A stretch of 64,000 bases of DNA from Aequorivita sp. (GTDB lineage Bacteria; Bacteroidota; Bacteroidia; Flavobacteriales; Flavobacteriaceae). The stretch is taken from NCBI GenBank assembly GCA_030690315.1, contig JAUYGY010000056.1, positions 1-64,000 on the forward strand, in the 5' to 3' direction. The translations under genes were made by a program, and so were the position numbers. How positions within the stretch are numbered: the first letter of the stretch is position 1; every line of letters starts with the position of its first letter. Shown here one piece after another: positions 48,677 to 57,881 of the stretch. Under the pieces are notes generated by a model. It was not told the DNA's origin and did no database searches. It saw only the letters and a list, made by a program, of their open reading frames with translations.

Positions 48677-49735
48677 ATGAATGTCAAGATAACAGGCATA
48701 GGTAGTTATATTCCGAGTGAAATTGCAAAGAATGAACATTTCGGCAATCATCATTTTTACAATGAGGACGGAACCCCTTTTGGCCATAAAAATGAGGTAA
48801 TCATTGAAAAGTTTAAAGCCATTACAGGCATAAACGAAAGGCGCTATATTCCAAAGACCCTCAACACTTCCGATATAGCTTCGTTTGCGGCTGAAAACGC
48901 CATCAAAAATTCTGGAATTGATAAGGAAGAACTCAATTATATTATTGTTGCCCATAATTATGGCGACGTAAAAGATGGTTCGCTACAAAGCGATACTGTG
49001 CCCAGCATTGCTACACGCGTAAAGCATAATCTAAAGATTCATAACCCTACATGTGTGGGTTATGACGTTCTTTTTGGTTGCCCTGGCTGGATTGAGGGAA
49101 TGATCCAAGCCAATGCTTTTATAAAAGCGGGAATCGCTAAAAAATGCTTGGTTGTTGGTGCAGAAGCCCTTTCGCGGGTGGTTGATCCGCATGATCGCGA
49201 TTCTATGATTTACAGTGATGGCGCCGGCGCAGCTGTGGTTGAAGCAACTGAAGAAGCTGGAGGTATTCTAAATCATTTCAGTGCGACTTATGCTTTTGAT
49301 GAGGCGCATTTCATCTTTTTTGGCGAAAGCAACAATTTAGAGAAAAAGGACAATCGGCGTTATATTAAAATGTATGGCCGGAAGATTTATGAATTCGCAT
49401 TAAACCATGTGCCCGATGCAATGAAAACTTGCTTGGATAAAACAGGGATTGGCATTGATGAAGTGAAAAAAATCTTTATCCACCAAGCCAATGAAAAAAT
49501 GGACGAAGCCATTGTACATCGTTTTTACAAACTTTACGGCAAAACTACCCCTGAGGCTATTATGCCAATGAGCATAGATAAATTGGGCAATAGCAGTGTG
49601 GCGACGGTCCCAACTTTATATGACTTGGTATTGAATGGCGAGCTGGAAGGACACTCCATCCAAAAAGGCGATGTTGTTATATTTGCCAGCGTTGGTGCCG
49701 GGATGAATATTAATGCGATTGTTTATAAGGTTTAA
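48677..49735 (+). CDS. 3-oxoacyl-ACP synthase III (KAS III, FabH-like)
   Basis: The 352-aa condensing enzyme starts fatty-acid or related chains from acyl-CoA and malonyl-ACP. It shows ITGIGSYIPSEI, the catalytic Cys in LFGCPGWIEGM (about 136), the His in FIHQANEKMDEA (about 274) and Asn in LGNSSVATVPTLYD (about 304). It is one of the Bacteroidota 'KAS III' variants with an inserted NHHFYNEDGTPFGH segment near residue 25-40. It may serve branched-chain fatty acid or a specialised lipid. Methyltransferase and glycosyltransferase genes follow. Confidence 0.93.
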   Translation: MNVKITGIGSYIPSEIAKNEHFGNHHFYNEDGTPFGHKNEVIIEKFKAITGINERRYIPKTLNTSDIASFAAENAIKNSGIDKEELNYIIVAHNYGDVKDGSLQSDTVPSIATRVKHNLKIHNPTCVGYDVLFGCPGWIEGMIQANAFIKAGIAKKCLVVGAEALSRVVDPHDRDSMIYSDGAGAAVVEATEEAGGILNHFSATYAFDEAHFIFFGESNNLEKKDNRRYIKMYGRKIYEFALNHVPDAMKTCLDKTGIGIDEVKKIFIHQANEKMDEAIVHRFYKLYGKTTPEAIMPMSIDKLGNSSVATVPTLYDLVLNGELEGHSIQKGDVVIFASVGAGMNINAIVYKV

Positions 49736-49740
49736 AAAAT

Positions 49741-49825
49741 GACATAAGACTAATAGACTTAGGACGTAAGACTAAATTTTGAAGATTCCATTAGTCTTAT
49801 ATCTTATGTCTATACATCCTATGTC
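49741..49825. repeat. Two mutually inverted period-7 arrays
   Basis: Left array 49741-49775 (GACATAA, GACTAAT, AGACTTA, GGACGTA, AGACTAA) and right array 49791-49825 (TTAGTCT, TATATCT, TATGTCT, ATACATC, CTATGTC) are roughly reverse complements, so the transcript could fold into a long imperfect hairpin in the 120-bp spacer between the KAS III and methyltransferase genes. Confidence 0.75.
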
Positions 49826-49861
49826 TGCAACAAAATATTATACGAATAACAATCCATGTAA

Positions 49862-50383
49862 ATGTACGAAGGCAAGTTTCCTAAGAAAAGATACAAACAC
49901 ACCCTCCTTTTTCTAAAAGAGGTTATTTCGAAAGAAAATAAAATACTTGATTTAGGGGTGCAAAATCCATTTTCTGAGTTACTTACAAAAGAAGGTTTTA
50001 AGGTTACAAATACAATCGGCGAAGATCTTGATTTAGAAACAGCTGTTGTTAAAACGGAAGAATTTGATGTTGTTACCGCCTTTGAAATCTTTGAGCATTT
50101 GGTTTCACCTTTCAATGTTTTAAGAGATATAAAAGCTAAAAAGCTGGTCGCTTCCATTCCTTTAAACCTTTGGTTCGCTTCGGCTTACAGAAGCAAAACC
50201 GACAAATGGGACCGCCATTATCACGAGTTTGAAGATTGGCAATTTGATTGGTTACTCGAAAAAGCGGGCTGGCGTATTGTGAATAGTGAAAAATTTACCA
50301 ATCCTGTAAAAAAATTAGGGATACGTCCATTACTTCGACGGATTACTCCCCGGTATTATTTGGTTTATGCCGTTCGCGATTAA
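49862..50383 (+). CDS. SAM-dependent methyltransferase
   Basis: The 173-aa protein shows KILDLGVQNPFSELLTKEGF (motif I; Gly pattern slightly reduced) and FDVVTAFEIFEHLVSPFNVL (acidic and 'EH' motif), typical of class I methyltransferases of the UbiE/Methyltransf_11 type. The tail LRRITPRYYLVYAVRD is basic. Its stop overlaps the start of the glycosyltransferase gene (TAATG), so the pair is translationally coupled and likely acts on the same substrate, perhaps a glycolipid or surface glycan. Confidence 0.83.
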   Translation: MYEGKFPKKRYKHTLLFLKEVISKENKILDLGVQNPFSELLTKEGFKVTNTIGEDLDLETAVVKTEEFDVVTAFEIFEHLVSPFNVLRDIKAKKLVASIPLNLWFASAYRSKTDKWDRHYHEFEDWQFDWLLEKAGWRIVNSEKFTNPVKKLGIRPLLRRITPRYYLVYAVRD

Positions 50384-51237
50384 TGGATTTCTACATCGTC
50401 ATACCGGCCCATAATGAAGAAGCATTTATTGGCGGAACGCTTCAGTCTATTGTAGAACAGACACTTCTCCCCAAAAGAGTTGTTGTAGTGAACGATGCTT
50501 CAACCGATGACACACAACACATCATTGATAAATTTTCGGAAAAATATCATTTCATTGAAAGTATTTTTCACAATACAGAAGCACTGCACGAACCCGGAAG
50601 TAAAGTAATCAATGCTTTTTATAAGGGTTTAGAAACACTTGATGAGGACTATGATATTATCTGCAAATTTGATGCAGACTTGATTTTTCCCAAAAACTAT
50701 CTCGAGAAAATTGTGGAGCATTTTCAAAACAATCCAACTTATGGTATGGTTGGCGGCTTTTGTACCATCGAAAAAAACGGGAATTGGGTGGTTGAAAATT
50801 TAACCAATAAGGACCACATTCGTGGGGCGCTGAAAGCCTATCGAAAAAAATGTTTTCAGCAAATAGGAGGTTTAAAAACATCAATGGGCTGGGACACGGT
50901 AGATGAACTATTGGCCCAATACCACGGCTGGCAATTAAAGACTGATGAGTTGCTGCACGTTAAACATTTGAAACCTACGGGTGGAAATTATTCAAAAAAT
51001 TCAAAATACAAACAAGGCGAAGCTTTTTACAGAATGCGCTACGGTTTGTGGCTCACGTTTATCGCTTCGGCAAAACTGGCTTTCAAAAAGAACAGTTTCC
51101 AGTTCTTCATAGACTCCATGGTAGGCTATTTTAAAGCCAAAAAAGGTGGAACAGTATTTATTGTTTCGGCAGCCGAAGGAAAATATATTCGCGATTTGCG
51201 CTGGAAAAATATCCGCAAAAAATTTGGTGTCGTTTAG
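50383..51237 (+). CDS. Glycosyltransferase family 2
   Basis: The 284-aa GT-A enzyme has FYIVIPAHNEEAFIGGTLQSIVEQTLLPKRVVVVNDASTDDTQ (1-46), the DxD in ICKFDADLIFPKNYLEKI, and the acceptor part KTSMGWDTVDELLAQYHGW. It transfers a sugar from a nucleotide or lipid-linked donor to a lipid or glycan at the inner membrane. It overlaps the methyltransferase gene by one base. Confidence 0.92.
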   Translation: MDFYIVIPAHNEEAFIGGTLQSIVEQTLLPKRVVVVNDASTDDTQHIIDKFSEKYHFIESIFHNTEALHEPGSKVINAFYKGLETLDEDYDIICKFDADLIFPKNYLEKIVEHFQNNPTYGMVGGFCTIEKNGNWVVENLTNKDHIRGALKAYRKKCFQQIGGLKTSMGWDTVDELLAQYHGWQLKTDELLHVKHLKPTGGNYSKNSKYKQGEAFYRMRYGLWLTFIASAKLAFKKNSFQFFIDSMVGYFKAKKGGTVFIVSAAEGKYIRDLRWKNIRKKFGVV

Positions 51238-51305
51238 GAAACAGTCCATTCGAAATTTCTGAATTTAACAACCTTTTGTTAACGTGCTTTAATCTTGAGA
51301 TTCCT

Positions 51306-51313
51306 TATTTTTG
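51306..51313 (+). promoter_or_regulatory. Candidate -7 element of the alkaline phosphatase gene
   Basis: TATTTTTG (TAnnTTTG) 17 bases before the start ATG at 51330; the -33 partner is unclear. Confidence 0.4.
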
Positions 51314-51329
51314 CAAACAAAATTTCAGA

Positions 51330-52436
51330 ATGAAAATCAAGCTTTCCCTCCTCGCACTATTGTTTTCCCTTGCAATAATCTCAACTTCCTGTGTTTCTGT
51401 TCAAGTAAAGGACAATACAGTTTCAACAACTCCTTCCGAAATAAAAAAACCAAAGAATATTATTCTTTTAATTGGCGACGGCATGGGTCTTAGCCAGGTT
51501 TCTGCAGCCATATTTTACAAAAAGGGCAGTCCAAATTTTGAACGTTTTCAAACAATTGGTCTCATCAAAACTTCGTCCGCCAGCGAGTTGATTACGGATT
51601 CAGCCTCCGGGGCAACTGTCTTTTCCACGGGAATAAAAACCTATAACGGCGCCATTGGCGTTGATAAGGATACCATTGCCATTCCAACCATTGTTGAGCA
51701 TTTGTCAAAACGGGGCTTTGCCACGGGCATTATTTCTACCTCTTCCATTCAGCATGCCACACCGGCAAGTTTTTATGCACACGTAAAATCGCGAAGCTTG
51801 TATGAAGACATAACCACTTTTGCACCCAATAGCGGCATAAATTTTTTTGCTGGGGGTGGATTGAAATTCTTCAACAAAAGAAAAGACGGAAAGGATCTTT
51901 TGGTTGAAATGAGAACCAATGGGTATGAAGTAATTATTGATGAACTTCCCAAAACTCCAAATGCAAAAAACGAATTAATATTACTCGCCGAAGACGGAAT
52001 GCCGAAAATGAGCGAAGGTCGTGGCGATTTTCTTCCAAACGCGACCCAATTAGCTTTGGAAAAACTTTCCAAAAACGAGAAAGGATTTTTCTTAATGGTT
52101 GAAGGAAGCCAAATTGATTGGGGTGGTCACGATAATGATGCCGATTATCTTATAGCTGAATTATTGGATTTTGACAAAACCTTGGGTGTAGCGTTGGATT
52201 TTGCAAAACAAAATGGCGAAACCCTAATTATTGTTACCGCCGATCACGAAACTGGCGGATATACACTTGCATCAGAGGGAACAGATTATAATAAAATTAA
52301 ACCAAGTTTTTCTACAACTGGACATTCAGCTACCATGGTTCCTGTTTTTGCTGAAGGACCGGGAGCTTCCCTTTTTAATGGGATTTACGAAAGCATCGAT
52401 ATTTACCATAAAATGATGGAGCTTTTGAAGAGGTGA
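51330..52436 (+). CDS. Alkaline phosphatase (PhoA family)
   Basis: The 368-aa enzyme hydrolyses phosphate monoesters in the periplasm. I chose ATG 51330 (MKIKLSLLALLFSLAIISTSC), since the frame's earlier ATG 51276 would put 18 extra residues and the -7 box in the coding part. It has a lipobox (IISTS-C, residue 21), metal and nucleophile motifs LIGDGMGLSQ and TDSASGATVFSTG (Ser nucleophile), the EGSQIDWGGHDND segment, ADHETGGYT and TTGHSATMVPVFAEGPG. It is monocistronic, with a REP-like repeat behind. Confidence 0.94.
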   Translation: MKIKLSLLALLFSLAIISTSCVSVQVKDNTVSTTPSEIKKPKNIILLIGDGMGLSQVSAAIFYKKGSPNFERFQTIGLIKTSSASELITDSASGATVFSTGIKTYNGAIGVDKDTIAIPTIVEHLSKRGFATGIISTSSIQHATPASFYAHVKSRSLYEDITTFAPNSGINFFAGGGLKFFNKRKDGKDLLVEMRTNGYEVIIDELPKTPNAKNELILLAEDGMPKMSEGRGDFLPNATQLALEKLSKNEKGFFLMVEGSQIDWGGHDNDADYLIAELLDFDKTLGVALDFAKQNGETLIIVTADHETGGYTLASEGTDYNKIKPSFSTTGHSATMVPVFAEGPGASLFNGIYESIDIYHKMMELLKR

Positions 52437-52444
52437 GGCTGTGT

Positions 52445-52514
52445 GCTTCGACTGCGCTCAGCATGACGTGAGGTTAGTTCGTGAATCTGAACACTGAACA
52501 CTGAATACTAAAAT
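52445..52514. repeat. REP-like copy followed by period-7 array (CTGAACA)
   Basis: GCTTCGACTGCGCTCAGC at about 52445 is a copy of the dispersed repeat. From 52487 the units CTGAACA, CTGAACA, CTGAATA, CTAAAAT run in phase to 52514. Confidence 0.8.
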
Positions 52515-52578
52515 TCTTAACTTGCTTTTATAAATTACAGTGATGTAATTTTAGTACTTTAGCCGAAGTTATCTTTTT

Positions 52579-53319
52579 ATGAAGTATTTACAAGATATTG
52601 GTTCCTATTTTTTGATGCTTAAAAAGGTGTTTAGCAGTTTTACCAAAACATCTGTTTTAAAACATCTCATCTTTAAGGAAATAAACGATCTAATGATCAG
52701 TTCCTTGGGTATTGTTGCGTTTATATCCTTCTTTGTGGGAGGTGTAGTAGCAATACAAACGGCCCTGAACATGAACAATCCGCTCATCCCAAAAAGTTTG
52801 ATAGGTTTCGCCACGCGCCAATCGGTTATTTTAGAATTCGCCCCTACCTTTATTTCCATAATTATGGCGGGTAAAGTAGGATCTTTTATAACTTCCAGTA
52901 TAGGTTCCATGCGGGTTACTGAGCAAATTGACGCTTTAGAGGTTATGGGAATCAATTCTCTCAACTACTTGGTTTTTCCAAAAATAGTAGCCTTAATGTT
53001 CTACCCTTTTTTGATAGTTATTTCTATGTTCCTCGGTATTTTGGGCGGCTGGGTGGCTGGTGTTTATGGCGGTTTTTCAAGTTCCACAGCCTTTATTTCG
53101 GGTTTGCAGGATAGTTTTATACCTTATCAGCTTTTTTATGCATTCTTTAAAACCTTTGTGTTTGCATTCATTTTGGCAACCGTGCCTTCCTGGCAAGGAT
53201 TTTATATGAAAGGTGGCGCGCTGGAAGTGGGCCGGGCCAGCACAACATCCTTCGTGTGGACCAGTGTGCTCATTATTTCTGCAAACTATATTATAACCCA
53301 ACTCCTTTTAAGCTCATGA
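52579..53319 (+). CDS. mlaE: MlaE-type ABC permease (phospholipid transport)
   Basis: The 246-aa inner-membrane protein has five to six membrane helices and the MlaE signature: IAFISFFVGGVVAIQTALNMNN-like GVVAIQTA, LEFAPTFISIIMAGKVGSFITSSIGSMRVTEQIDALEVMGI and LGGWVAG. MlaE/MlaF transporters move phospholipids between inner and outer membranes. The ATPase gene follows with a 4-base overlap (ATGA). A MlaD substrate-binding gene is not in the window. Confidence 0.92.
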   Translation: MKYLQDIGSYFLMLKKVFSSFTKTSVLKHLIFKEINDLMISSLGIVAFISFFVGGVVAIQTALNMNNPLIPKSLIGFATRQSVILEFAPTFISIIMAGKVGSFITSSIGSMRVTEQIDALEVMGINSLNYLVFPKIVALMFYPFLIVISMFLGILGGWVAGVYGGFSSSTAFISGLQDSFIPYQLFYAFFKTFVFAFILATVPSWQGFYMKGGALEVGRASTTSFVWTSVLIISANYIITQLLLSS

Positions 53320-54080
53320 TAAAAGTTGAAGACGTACATAAAAGTTTTGGAGAAGAGGAAATCCTAAAAGGAATCACTACTGAATTTGATAAAGGCAAAA
53401 CAAACCTAATTATCGGGCAAAGCGGAAGTGGAAAAACCGTGTTGCTAAAATGTATGATTGGACTTTTTAAACCTGAGCAAGGCAAAATTTTTTACGACGA
53501 TAAAGCCATTCAAAGTATGAATGACGAAGAACAGCGCCAACTTCGGGAAGAGATTGGTATGCTTTTTCAGGGCGGGGCATTGTTCGATTCCATGAATATT
53601 GAAGAAAATGTAATGTTTCCGTTGCGAATGTTCACCAAACAGAAAAAAGAAGATATGTTGGCCCGCGTTAACGAGGTACTGAATCGTGTAGACCTTGAAA
53701 ACGTAAACAAAAAATTCCCGGCCGAAATTTCCGGTGGGATGCAAAAGCGCGTTTCCATAGCAAGGGCAATCGTGAACAAACCAAAATTTCTTTTTTGTGA
53801 TGAACCCAATTCGGGCCTTGACCCTAATACCGCTACTTTAATTGATAACCTCATTCAGGAAATCACCCACGAATACGACATTACAACTATTGTAGTAACC
53901 CACGATATGAACTCGGTGATGGAAATTGGTGAAAAAGTTGTTTTGCTTAAAGAAGGCAAATTGGTTTGGCAGGGCACCAATCAAGAAATTTTCAAAACGG
54001 ATAACGAAGATGTGACCAATTTTGTTTATTCTTCAAATCTTTTCAAAAAAATACGCGATGTTCAGCTAAAGGAAGGTTAA
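53316..54080 (+). CDS. mlaF: MlaF-type ABC ATPase
   Basis: The 254-aa ATPase starts at ATG 53316, overlapping the permease stop; the longer frame from 53256 lies inside mlaE. It shows Walker A IGQSGSGKT, Q-loop LFQGGALFDSM, signature EISGGMQKRVSIA and Walker B FLFCDEPNSGLD, with the His switch VVTHDMNSV. It powers the MlaE permease. Confidence 0.94.
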   Translation: MIKVEDVHKSFGEEEILKGITTEFDKGKTNLIIGQSGSGKTVLLKCMIGLFKPEQGKIFYDDKAIQSMNDEEQRQLREEIGMLFQGGALFDSMNIEENVMFPLRMFTKQKKEDMLARVNEVLNRVDLENVNKKFPAEISGGMQKRVSIARAIVNKPKFLFCDEPNSGLDPNTATLIDNLIQEITHEYDITTIVVTHDMNSVMEIGEKVVLLKEGKLVWQGTNQEIFKTDNEDVTNFVYSSNLFKKIRDVQLKEG

Positions 54081-54147
54081 TTTTTTTTCCTATTCTTCTA
54101 TTTATCAAATAATTTGCTTTAATTTTAAAGTCCATATTATAAATATT

Positions 54148-55761
54148 ATGATGAGAAAACTACTTTCCCTTTGCACTGTTTTATTCAGTGCATCCTTAAT
54201 GGCCCAAGTAACATTTACCAACCAAAACGGGCTAATTGGTAATTACCCGGACTTTTCCGAAGTTGCTGTAGATATGAATGGCGATTATTTAGATGATTAT
54301 GTACGCGTATCTTCAAACGGTATTGGTATAGACTATCAGCTACCCAACCAAACGTTCAATTCAATTTTAATTCCTATTAGTATACAGAACGTTCCAGACT
54401 GGAGTGTTGCCGCTGGCGATATTGATGGTAATGGCTACAACGATCTTTTGTTGGGAAATGGCTCTCGTGTATCCTTTCTATTCGCAAATGAAGATGGAAC
54501 TGCTTATACTGAAGTCCCCAAACCTGATTATATTTTTTCACAAAGGTCTACACTTGCCGATATTAATAACGATGGCTTGCTGGATGCTTTTATTTGCCAT
54601 GACGTAGATCTTAGCCATCCATACCGAAACGGCGGAGGCCAAAATATGATTTTAGACCAAACATTAATTGTTACCTTGGACCGACCCGGAAATTACGCTG
54701 CCATTTGGGTAGATTATGACAACGATGGCGATAGCGATATGTATTTAACCAAATGTCGCGGTGGTGCACTTCCCGGAGACGAAAACCGAGATAATGCTAT
54801 GTACACAAATAATGGCGATGGCACTTTTACTGAAAATGGGCTAGACATCGGAATGCGCGACAACGCACAATCTTGGGCCACCGTTTTTGAGGATTTTGAT
54901 AACGATGGCGATTTCGACGCTTTCATAGTAAACCACGATTTTCAAAACCGATTGATGGAAAATGACGGTACCGGCATGTTTACCGATATTATTGCAGGTT
55001 CAGGAATAAATCCTACAGATCTTGGCGCTTGGGAAAACCAATCCGGCGATTTCAACAATGACGGGTTCGTGGATATTTTTTCCGAAATGTCTAAAGAATT
55101 ATATCTCAATAACGGCGATATGACCTTTATTGGCCAAGACTTAGATTTTGATGAAGGAGGAATTGGCGACTTCAATAACGATGGTTTTTTAGATGTTGTT
55201 AACGACGGAAACCTCTACATTAATGATGGAAATGACAATAACTGGGTAAAAATCGGTTTAGAAGGTGTTGCAAGCAACATAAACGGAATTGGCGCGCGTG
55301 TAAAAATTGTTGGCGATTGGGGAACCCAAATGCGCGAAATAAGATCTGGGCAAGGCTTTTCACATATGAATTCGCTGTTGGCCCATTTTGGGATTGGCAC
55401 TAGCACAACCATTGAAACGATCATCATTGAATGGCCTTCGGGAACGGTTGATGTTGTTCCAAATCCAGATACAAATACCACCCACATTATTGTTGAAGGA
55501 AGTTCTCCATTGGCGGTTACAGACTATACAAAAGATGAATTAAAATTATACCCAAACCCAACTTCTGAAACACTTAATTTCGCGCTGAAAGGGCTTGAAA
55601 ATACTCCTGTGCAAATTATAGATGTTACAGGAAAAATAATTCTAAACACTAAGGTTTCAAACCAAAGTTCTATTGATGTTTCTGGTTTAAAAACAGGAAC
55701 TTATTTTGCAATGCTTCTGGTTGAAAAGAAAACAGTTAGTTATAAATTCATTAAGAATTAA
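54148..55761 (+). CDS. Secreted VCBS/UnbV-type T9SS protein
   Basis: The 537-aa protein has a signal peptide (1-20, ending SLMAQ), FG-GAP/VCBS beta-propeller repeats with Ca-binding D-x-D-x-D-x-x-x-D loops (e.g. VDYDNDGDSDMYLTKC, FEDFDNDGDFDAFIVNHD, SGDFNNDGFVDIFSE; about 30-365), an ASPIC/UnbV domain (INGIGARVKIVGDWGTQMREIRSGQGFSHMNSLLAHFGIGTSTTIETIIIEWPSG; about 374-440) and a T9SS tail (LYPNPTSETLNF ... TGTYFAMLLVEKKTVSYKFIKN). A surface-exposed Ca-binding protein; ligand unknown. A strong terminator follows. Confidence 0.9.
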   Translation: MMRKLLSLCTVLFSASLMAQVTFTNQNGLIGNYPDFSEVAVDMNGDYLDDYVRVSSNGIGIDYQLPNQTFNSILIPISIQNVPDWSVAAGDIDGNGYNDLLLGNGSRVSFLFANEDGTAYTEVPKPDYIFSQRSTLADINNDGLLDAFICHDVDLSHPYRNGGGQNMILDQTLIVTLDRPGNYAAIWVDYDNDGDSDMYLTKCRGGALPGDENRDNAMYTNNGDGTFTENGLDIGMRDNAQSWATVFEDFDNDGDFDAFIVNHDFQNRLMENDGTGMFTDIIAGSGINPTDLGAWENQSGDFNNDGFVDIFSEMSKELYLNNGDMTFIGQDLDFDEGGIGDFNNDGFLDVVNDGNLYINDGNDNNWVKIGLEGVASNINGIGARVKIVGDWGTQMREIRSGQGFSHMNSLLAHFGIGTSTTIETIIIEWPSGTVDVVPNPDTNTTHIIVEGSSPLAVTDYTKDELKLYPNPTSETLNFALKGLENTPVQIIDVTGKIILNTKVSNQSSIDVSGLKTGTYFAMLLVEKKTVSYKFIKN

Positions 55762-55782
55762 TTCCTTAGAAAAGAATCCAAC

Positions 55783-55817
55783 AAAAAAATCCCAGCAAAT
55801 TCTGCTGGGATTTTTTT
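55783..55817. terminator. Bidirectional terminator
   Basis: A perfect 15-bp stem (AAAAAAATCCCAGCA at 55783-55797 with 55803-55817) around a 5-base loop, with T-runs on each strand, between the UnbV-type gene (+) and the guanylyltransferase gene (-). Confidence 0.92.
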
Positions 55818-55906
55818 ATCGGTATTCCGTAACCTGAAGTGTATCGAGCTTTAATTTAAATCTTAAGGGATTGTTTTGCGTCTTTGTTGCTTTCGGAAGT
55901 ATCCAT

Positions 55907-56986
55907 CTATAAATATTTTTTTCCAAATTTAATCGTAATCTCTTTCAAGAGTTCCTTAATTTCCTGTTCCTTTTCCTTCGGAAACAGTAGCAAAACATCC
56001 TCTTTGTCCACAACAATATAATCGTCAATCCCATCCAAAACAACTAATTTTTTTGAAGATGTATAAATTATATTATTCTTTGAATTCCTTAAAAATGTGT
56101 CGGCATTTACAACCGAGTTGCCGTTGCCGTCGTTGTCCAATTTATCGTAAAGTGCTCCCCACGTTCCCAAATCGTTCCAATCAAATGTGGCCTTTTTCAC
56201 AAAAACATTTTCTGCCTTTTCCAGAATTCCATAATCTATTGAAATATTTTCGGCTTCCGAATAATGATTTTCAATAAAATTTTTTTCTTCGGAAGTATTC
56301 AAAACAGCAATGTTGCTCGCAAATATTGAATTCATCTCGGGCAAATATTTTTCAAATGATGCAACAATACTTTTTGCGCTCCAAATGAAAATCCCCGCAT
56401 TCCAAAGAAAATTTCCGGCAGCCAGAAATTGTTTTGCAGTTTCATAGTCGGGTTTTTCCCGGAATTGCTTTACTTTTTTTATGGTAGAAGGGTCGTTTTT
56501 GTCGCTTTCAATATACCCGTAACCTGTGTTTGGAAAAGTTGGTTCAACCCCCAAGGTCAATAAAATATCGGCTTTTTGTGCGGCATCAAAACACGTTTGA
56601 ATATCATTTGCAAAAGCATTTTCATCTTCAATCCAATGGTCGCTGGGCGCAACGAGCATCAGTGCGTTTGGGTTCTCTTTTTTTATTTTTAATGCGGAGA
56701 GCAAAATGCACGGAGCAGTATTGCGCATTGCGGGTTCCAAAACCACTTGCTTTTCTGAAATATCCGGCAATTGCTGCAAGGTAATTTCCAAATAAATTTC
56801 ATTGGTAAGAATATAAATGTTTTCCGAAGGGATAATTTTGTTGAGCCGTGAAAAGGTTTTTTGCAACAGCGTTTGCCCCGTTCCCAACATATCGTGAAAC
56901 TGCTTCGGAAATGCTTCCGTGCTCACGGGCCAAAACCGGGAGCCGATACCGCCAGCCATTATTACTGCATAATAGTTTTTGTTCAT
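55907..56986 (-). CDS. manC: Mannose-1-phosphate guanylyltransferase
   Basis: The 359-aa enzyme makes GDP-mannose for glycans. It shows the nucleotidyl-binding AGGIGSRFWPVSTEAFPKQF (about 11-30), VLEPAMRNTAPCILLSA, APSDHWIEDE, FREKPDYETAKQFLAAGNFLWNAGIF and the C-terminal left-handed helix start (VVNADTFLRNSKNNIIYTS). It lacks the C-terminal mannose-6-P isomerase domain, so only the GMP half is present. Confidence 0.94.
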   Translation of the reverse strand: MNKNYYAVIMAGGIGSRFWPVSTEAFPKQFHDMLGTGQTLLQKTFSRLNKIIPSENIYILTNEIYLEITLQQLPDISEKQVVLEPAMRNTAPCILLSALKIKKENPNALMLVAPSDHWIEDENAFANDIQTCFDAAQKADILLTLGVEPTFPNTGYGYIESDKNDPSTIKKVKQFREKPDYETAKQFLAAGNFLWNAGIFIWSAKSIVASFEKYLPEMNSIFASNIAVLNTSEEKNFIENHYSEAENISIDYGILEKAENVFVKKATFDWNDLGTWGALYDKLDNDGNGNSVVNADTFLRNSKNNIIYTSSKKLVVLDGIDDYIVVDKEDVLLLFPKEKEQEIKELLKEITIKFGKKYL

Positions 56987-56992
56987 TTAAAA

Positions 56993-57120
56993 AAGGTTTA
57001 AAAGTTGAGGAGGTTTGGAGGTTTAGTTTTCATTGTGACGCTTTATTTATTTTAAATTCCGGAGTTTAAGCTAAACTTCATAAACCTTATAAACCTTTTC
57101 TAAACCTCCTAAACCTTCTC
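56993..57120. repeat. Pair of inverted period ~9 word arrays
   Basis: AGGTTTA-containing units (56996-57025) and their complements TAAACCT/ATAAACCTT (57069-57116) fill both sides of the spacer between the guanylyltransferase and SprT-like genes. Periods here are 8 to 9 bases, less regular than in the 7-bp arrays. Confidence 0.6.
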
Positions 57121-57123
57121 AAC

Positions 57124-57720
57124 TCATTTCAAAAACTCCACTTCCGCATTTGGATTGAAAAGATACGTTCTTCCCGTGGCAACTTCCAAACATTCAAAAC
57201 GTTTTACGCGCTGTTTTCCGCGCTTGAAAATTTTGCCGTTGTACAATCTAAAATGAGCCCCAAAAGGTATTTCAAAGATATAGTTTTTATCATTCTCAGG
57301 ATCAAACTGCTTTAAGGCCAAAGCAAGACTGGCATCCGTATCGCTCGATGCTGTTGGGTTTTTGAAATGGCGCGCCAAAAGCGGCAATATTTGATTCGGA
57401 AAAACTTCGGGCCGTAAAAAGGGCAACATCAATAGTTGGAAGGTTCGTTTCCATTCCAATCCGTGCGGTTTTATAAAACGGCCATATTTTGTGAATGCCT
57501 CCAAATGGGCTATTTCATGGACTAGCGTGATTAAAAATCGATATTTATTCAACGAAACATTCACGGTTATTTGGTGTTGGCCATTTGGCATTTTTCGGTA
57601 ATCGCCGTGGCGCGTAACGCGTTCATTCACTATTTTTAAATGAACGTTATGGGTTTTGATGAGTTCAAAAGCGGAAGTTACCGAAGCTTGGGGGATGTAT
57701 TTTTCAAGAATCTCTGTCAT
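57124..57720 (-). CDS. SprT-like zinc protease-domain protein
   Basis: The 198-aa protein has the SprT-type zinc motif LVHEIAHLEAF (HExxH) with the downstream third ligand in PHGLEWK (His), then a C-terminal zinc-ribbon-like half reduced to KIFKRGKQRVKRFECLEVATGRTYLFNP with one Cys. SprT relatives (Spartan in eukaryotes) clear DNA-protein crosslinks; in bacteria the function is poorly known. It is single-gene and divergent from the TonB receptor. Confidence 0.88.
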   Translation of the reverse strand: MTEILEKYIPQASVTSAFELIKTHNVHLKIVNERVTRHGDYRKMPNGQHQITVNVSLNKYRFLITLVHEIAHLEAFTKYGRFIKPHGLEWKRTFQLLMLPFLRPEVFPNQILPLLARHFKNPTASSDTDASLALALKQFDPENDKNYIFEIPFGAHFRLYNGKIFKRGKQRVKRFECLEVATGRTYLFNPNAEVEFLK

Positions 57721-57881
57721 AAAGGTGAAAATGCGAAAATTGCAGTTCTTTTTTAAGGTTCAAAAATACCGAGTCTTTGTAAATATAATGTGGTTTTTCA
57801 GCTTAAAAAAACAAATCTTGATACTTCCTGAAAAATAAATATTACTCCATTTATTTTATTCTCAACATCTTATAAAAATTT

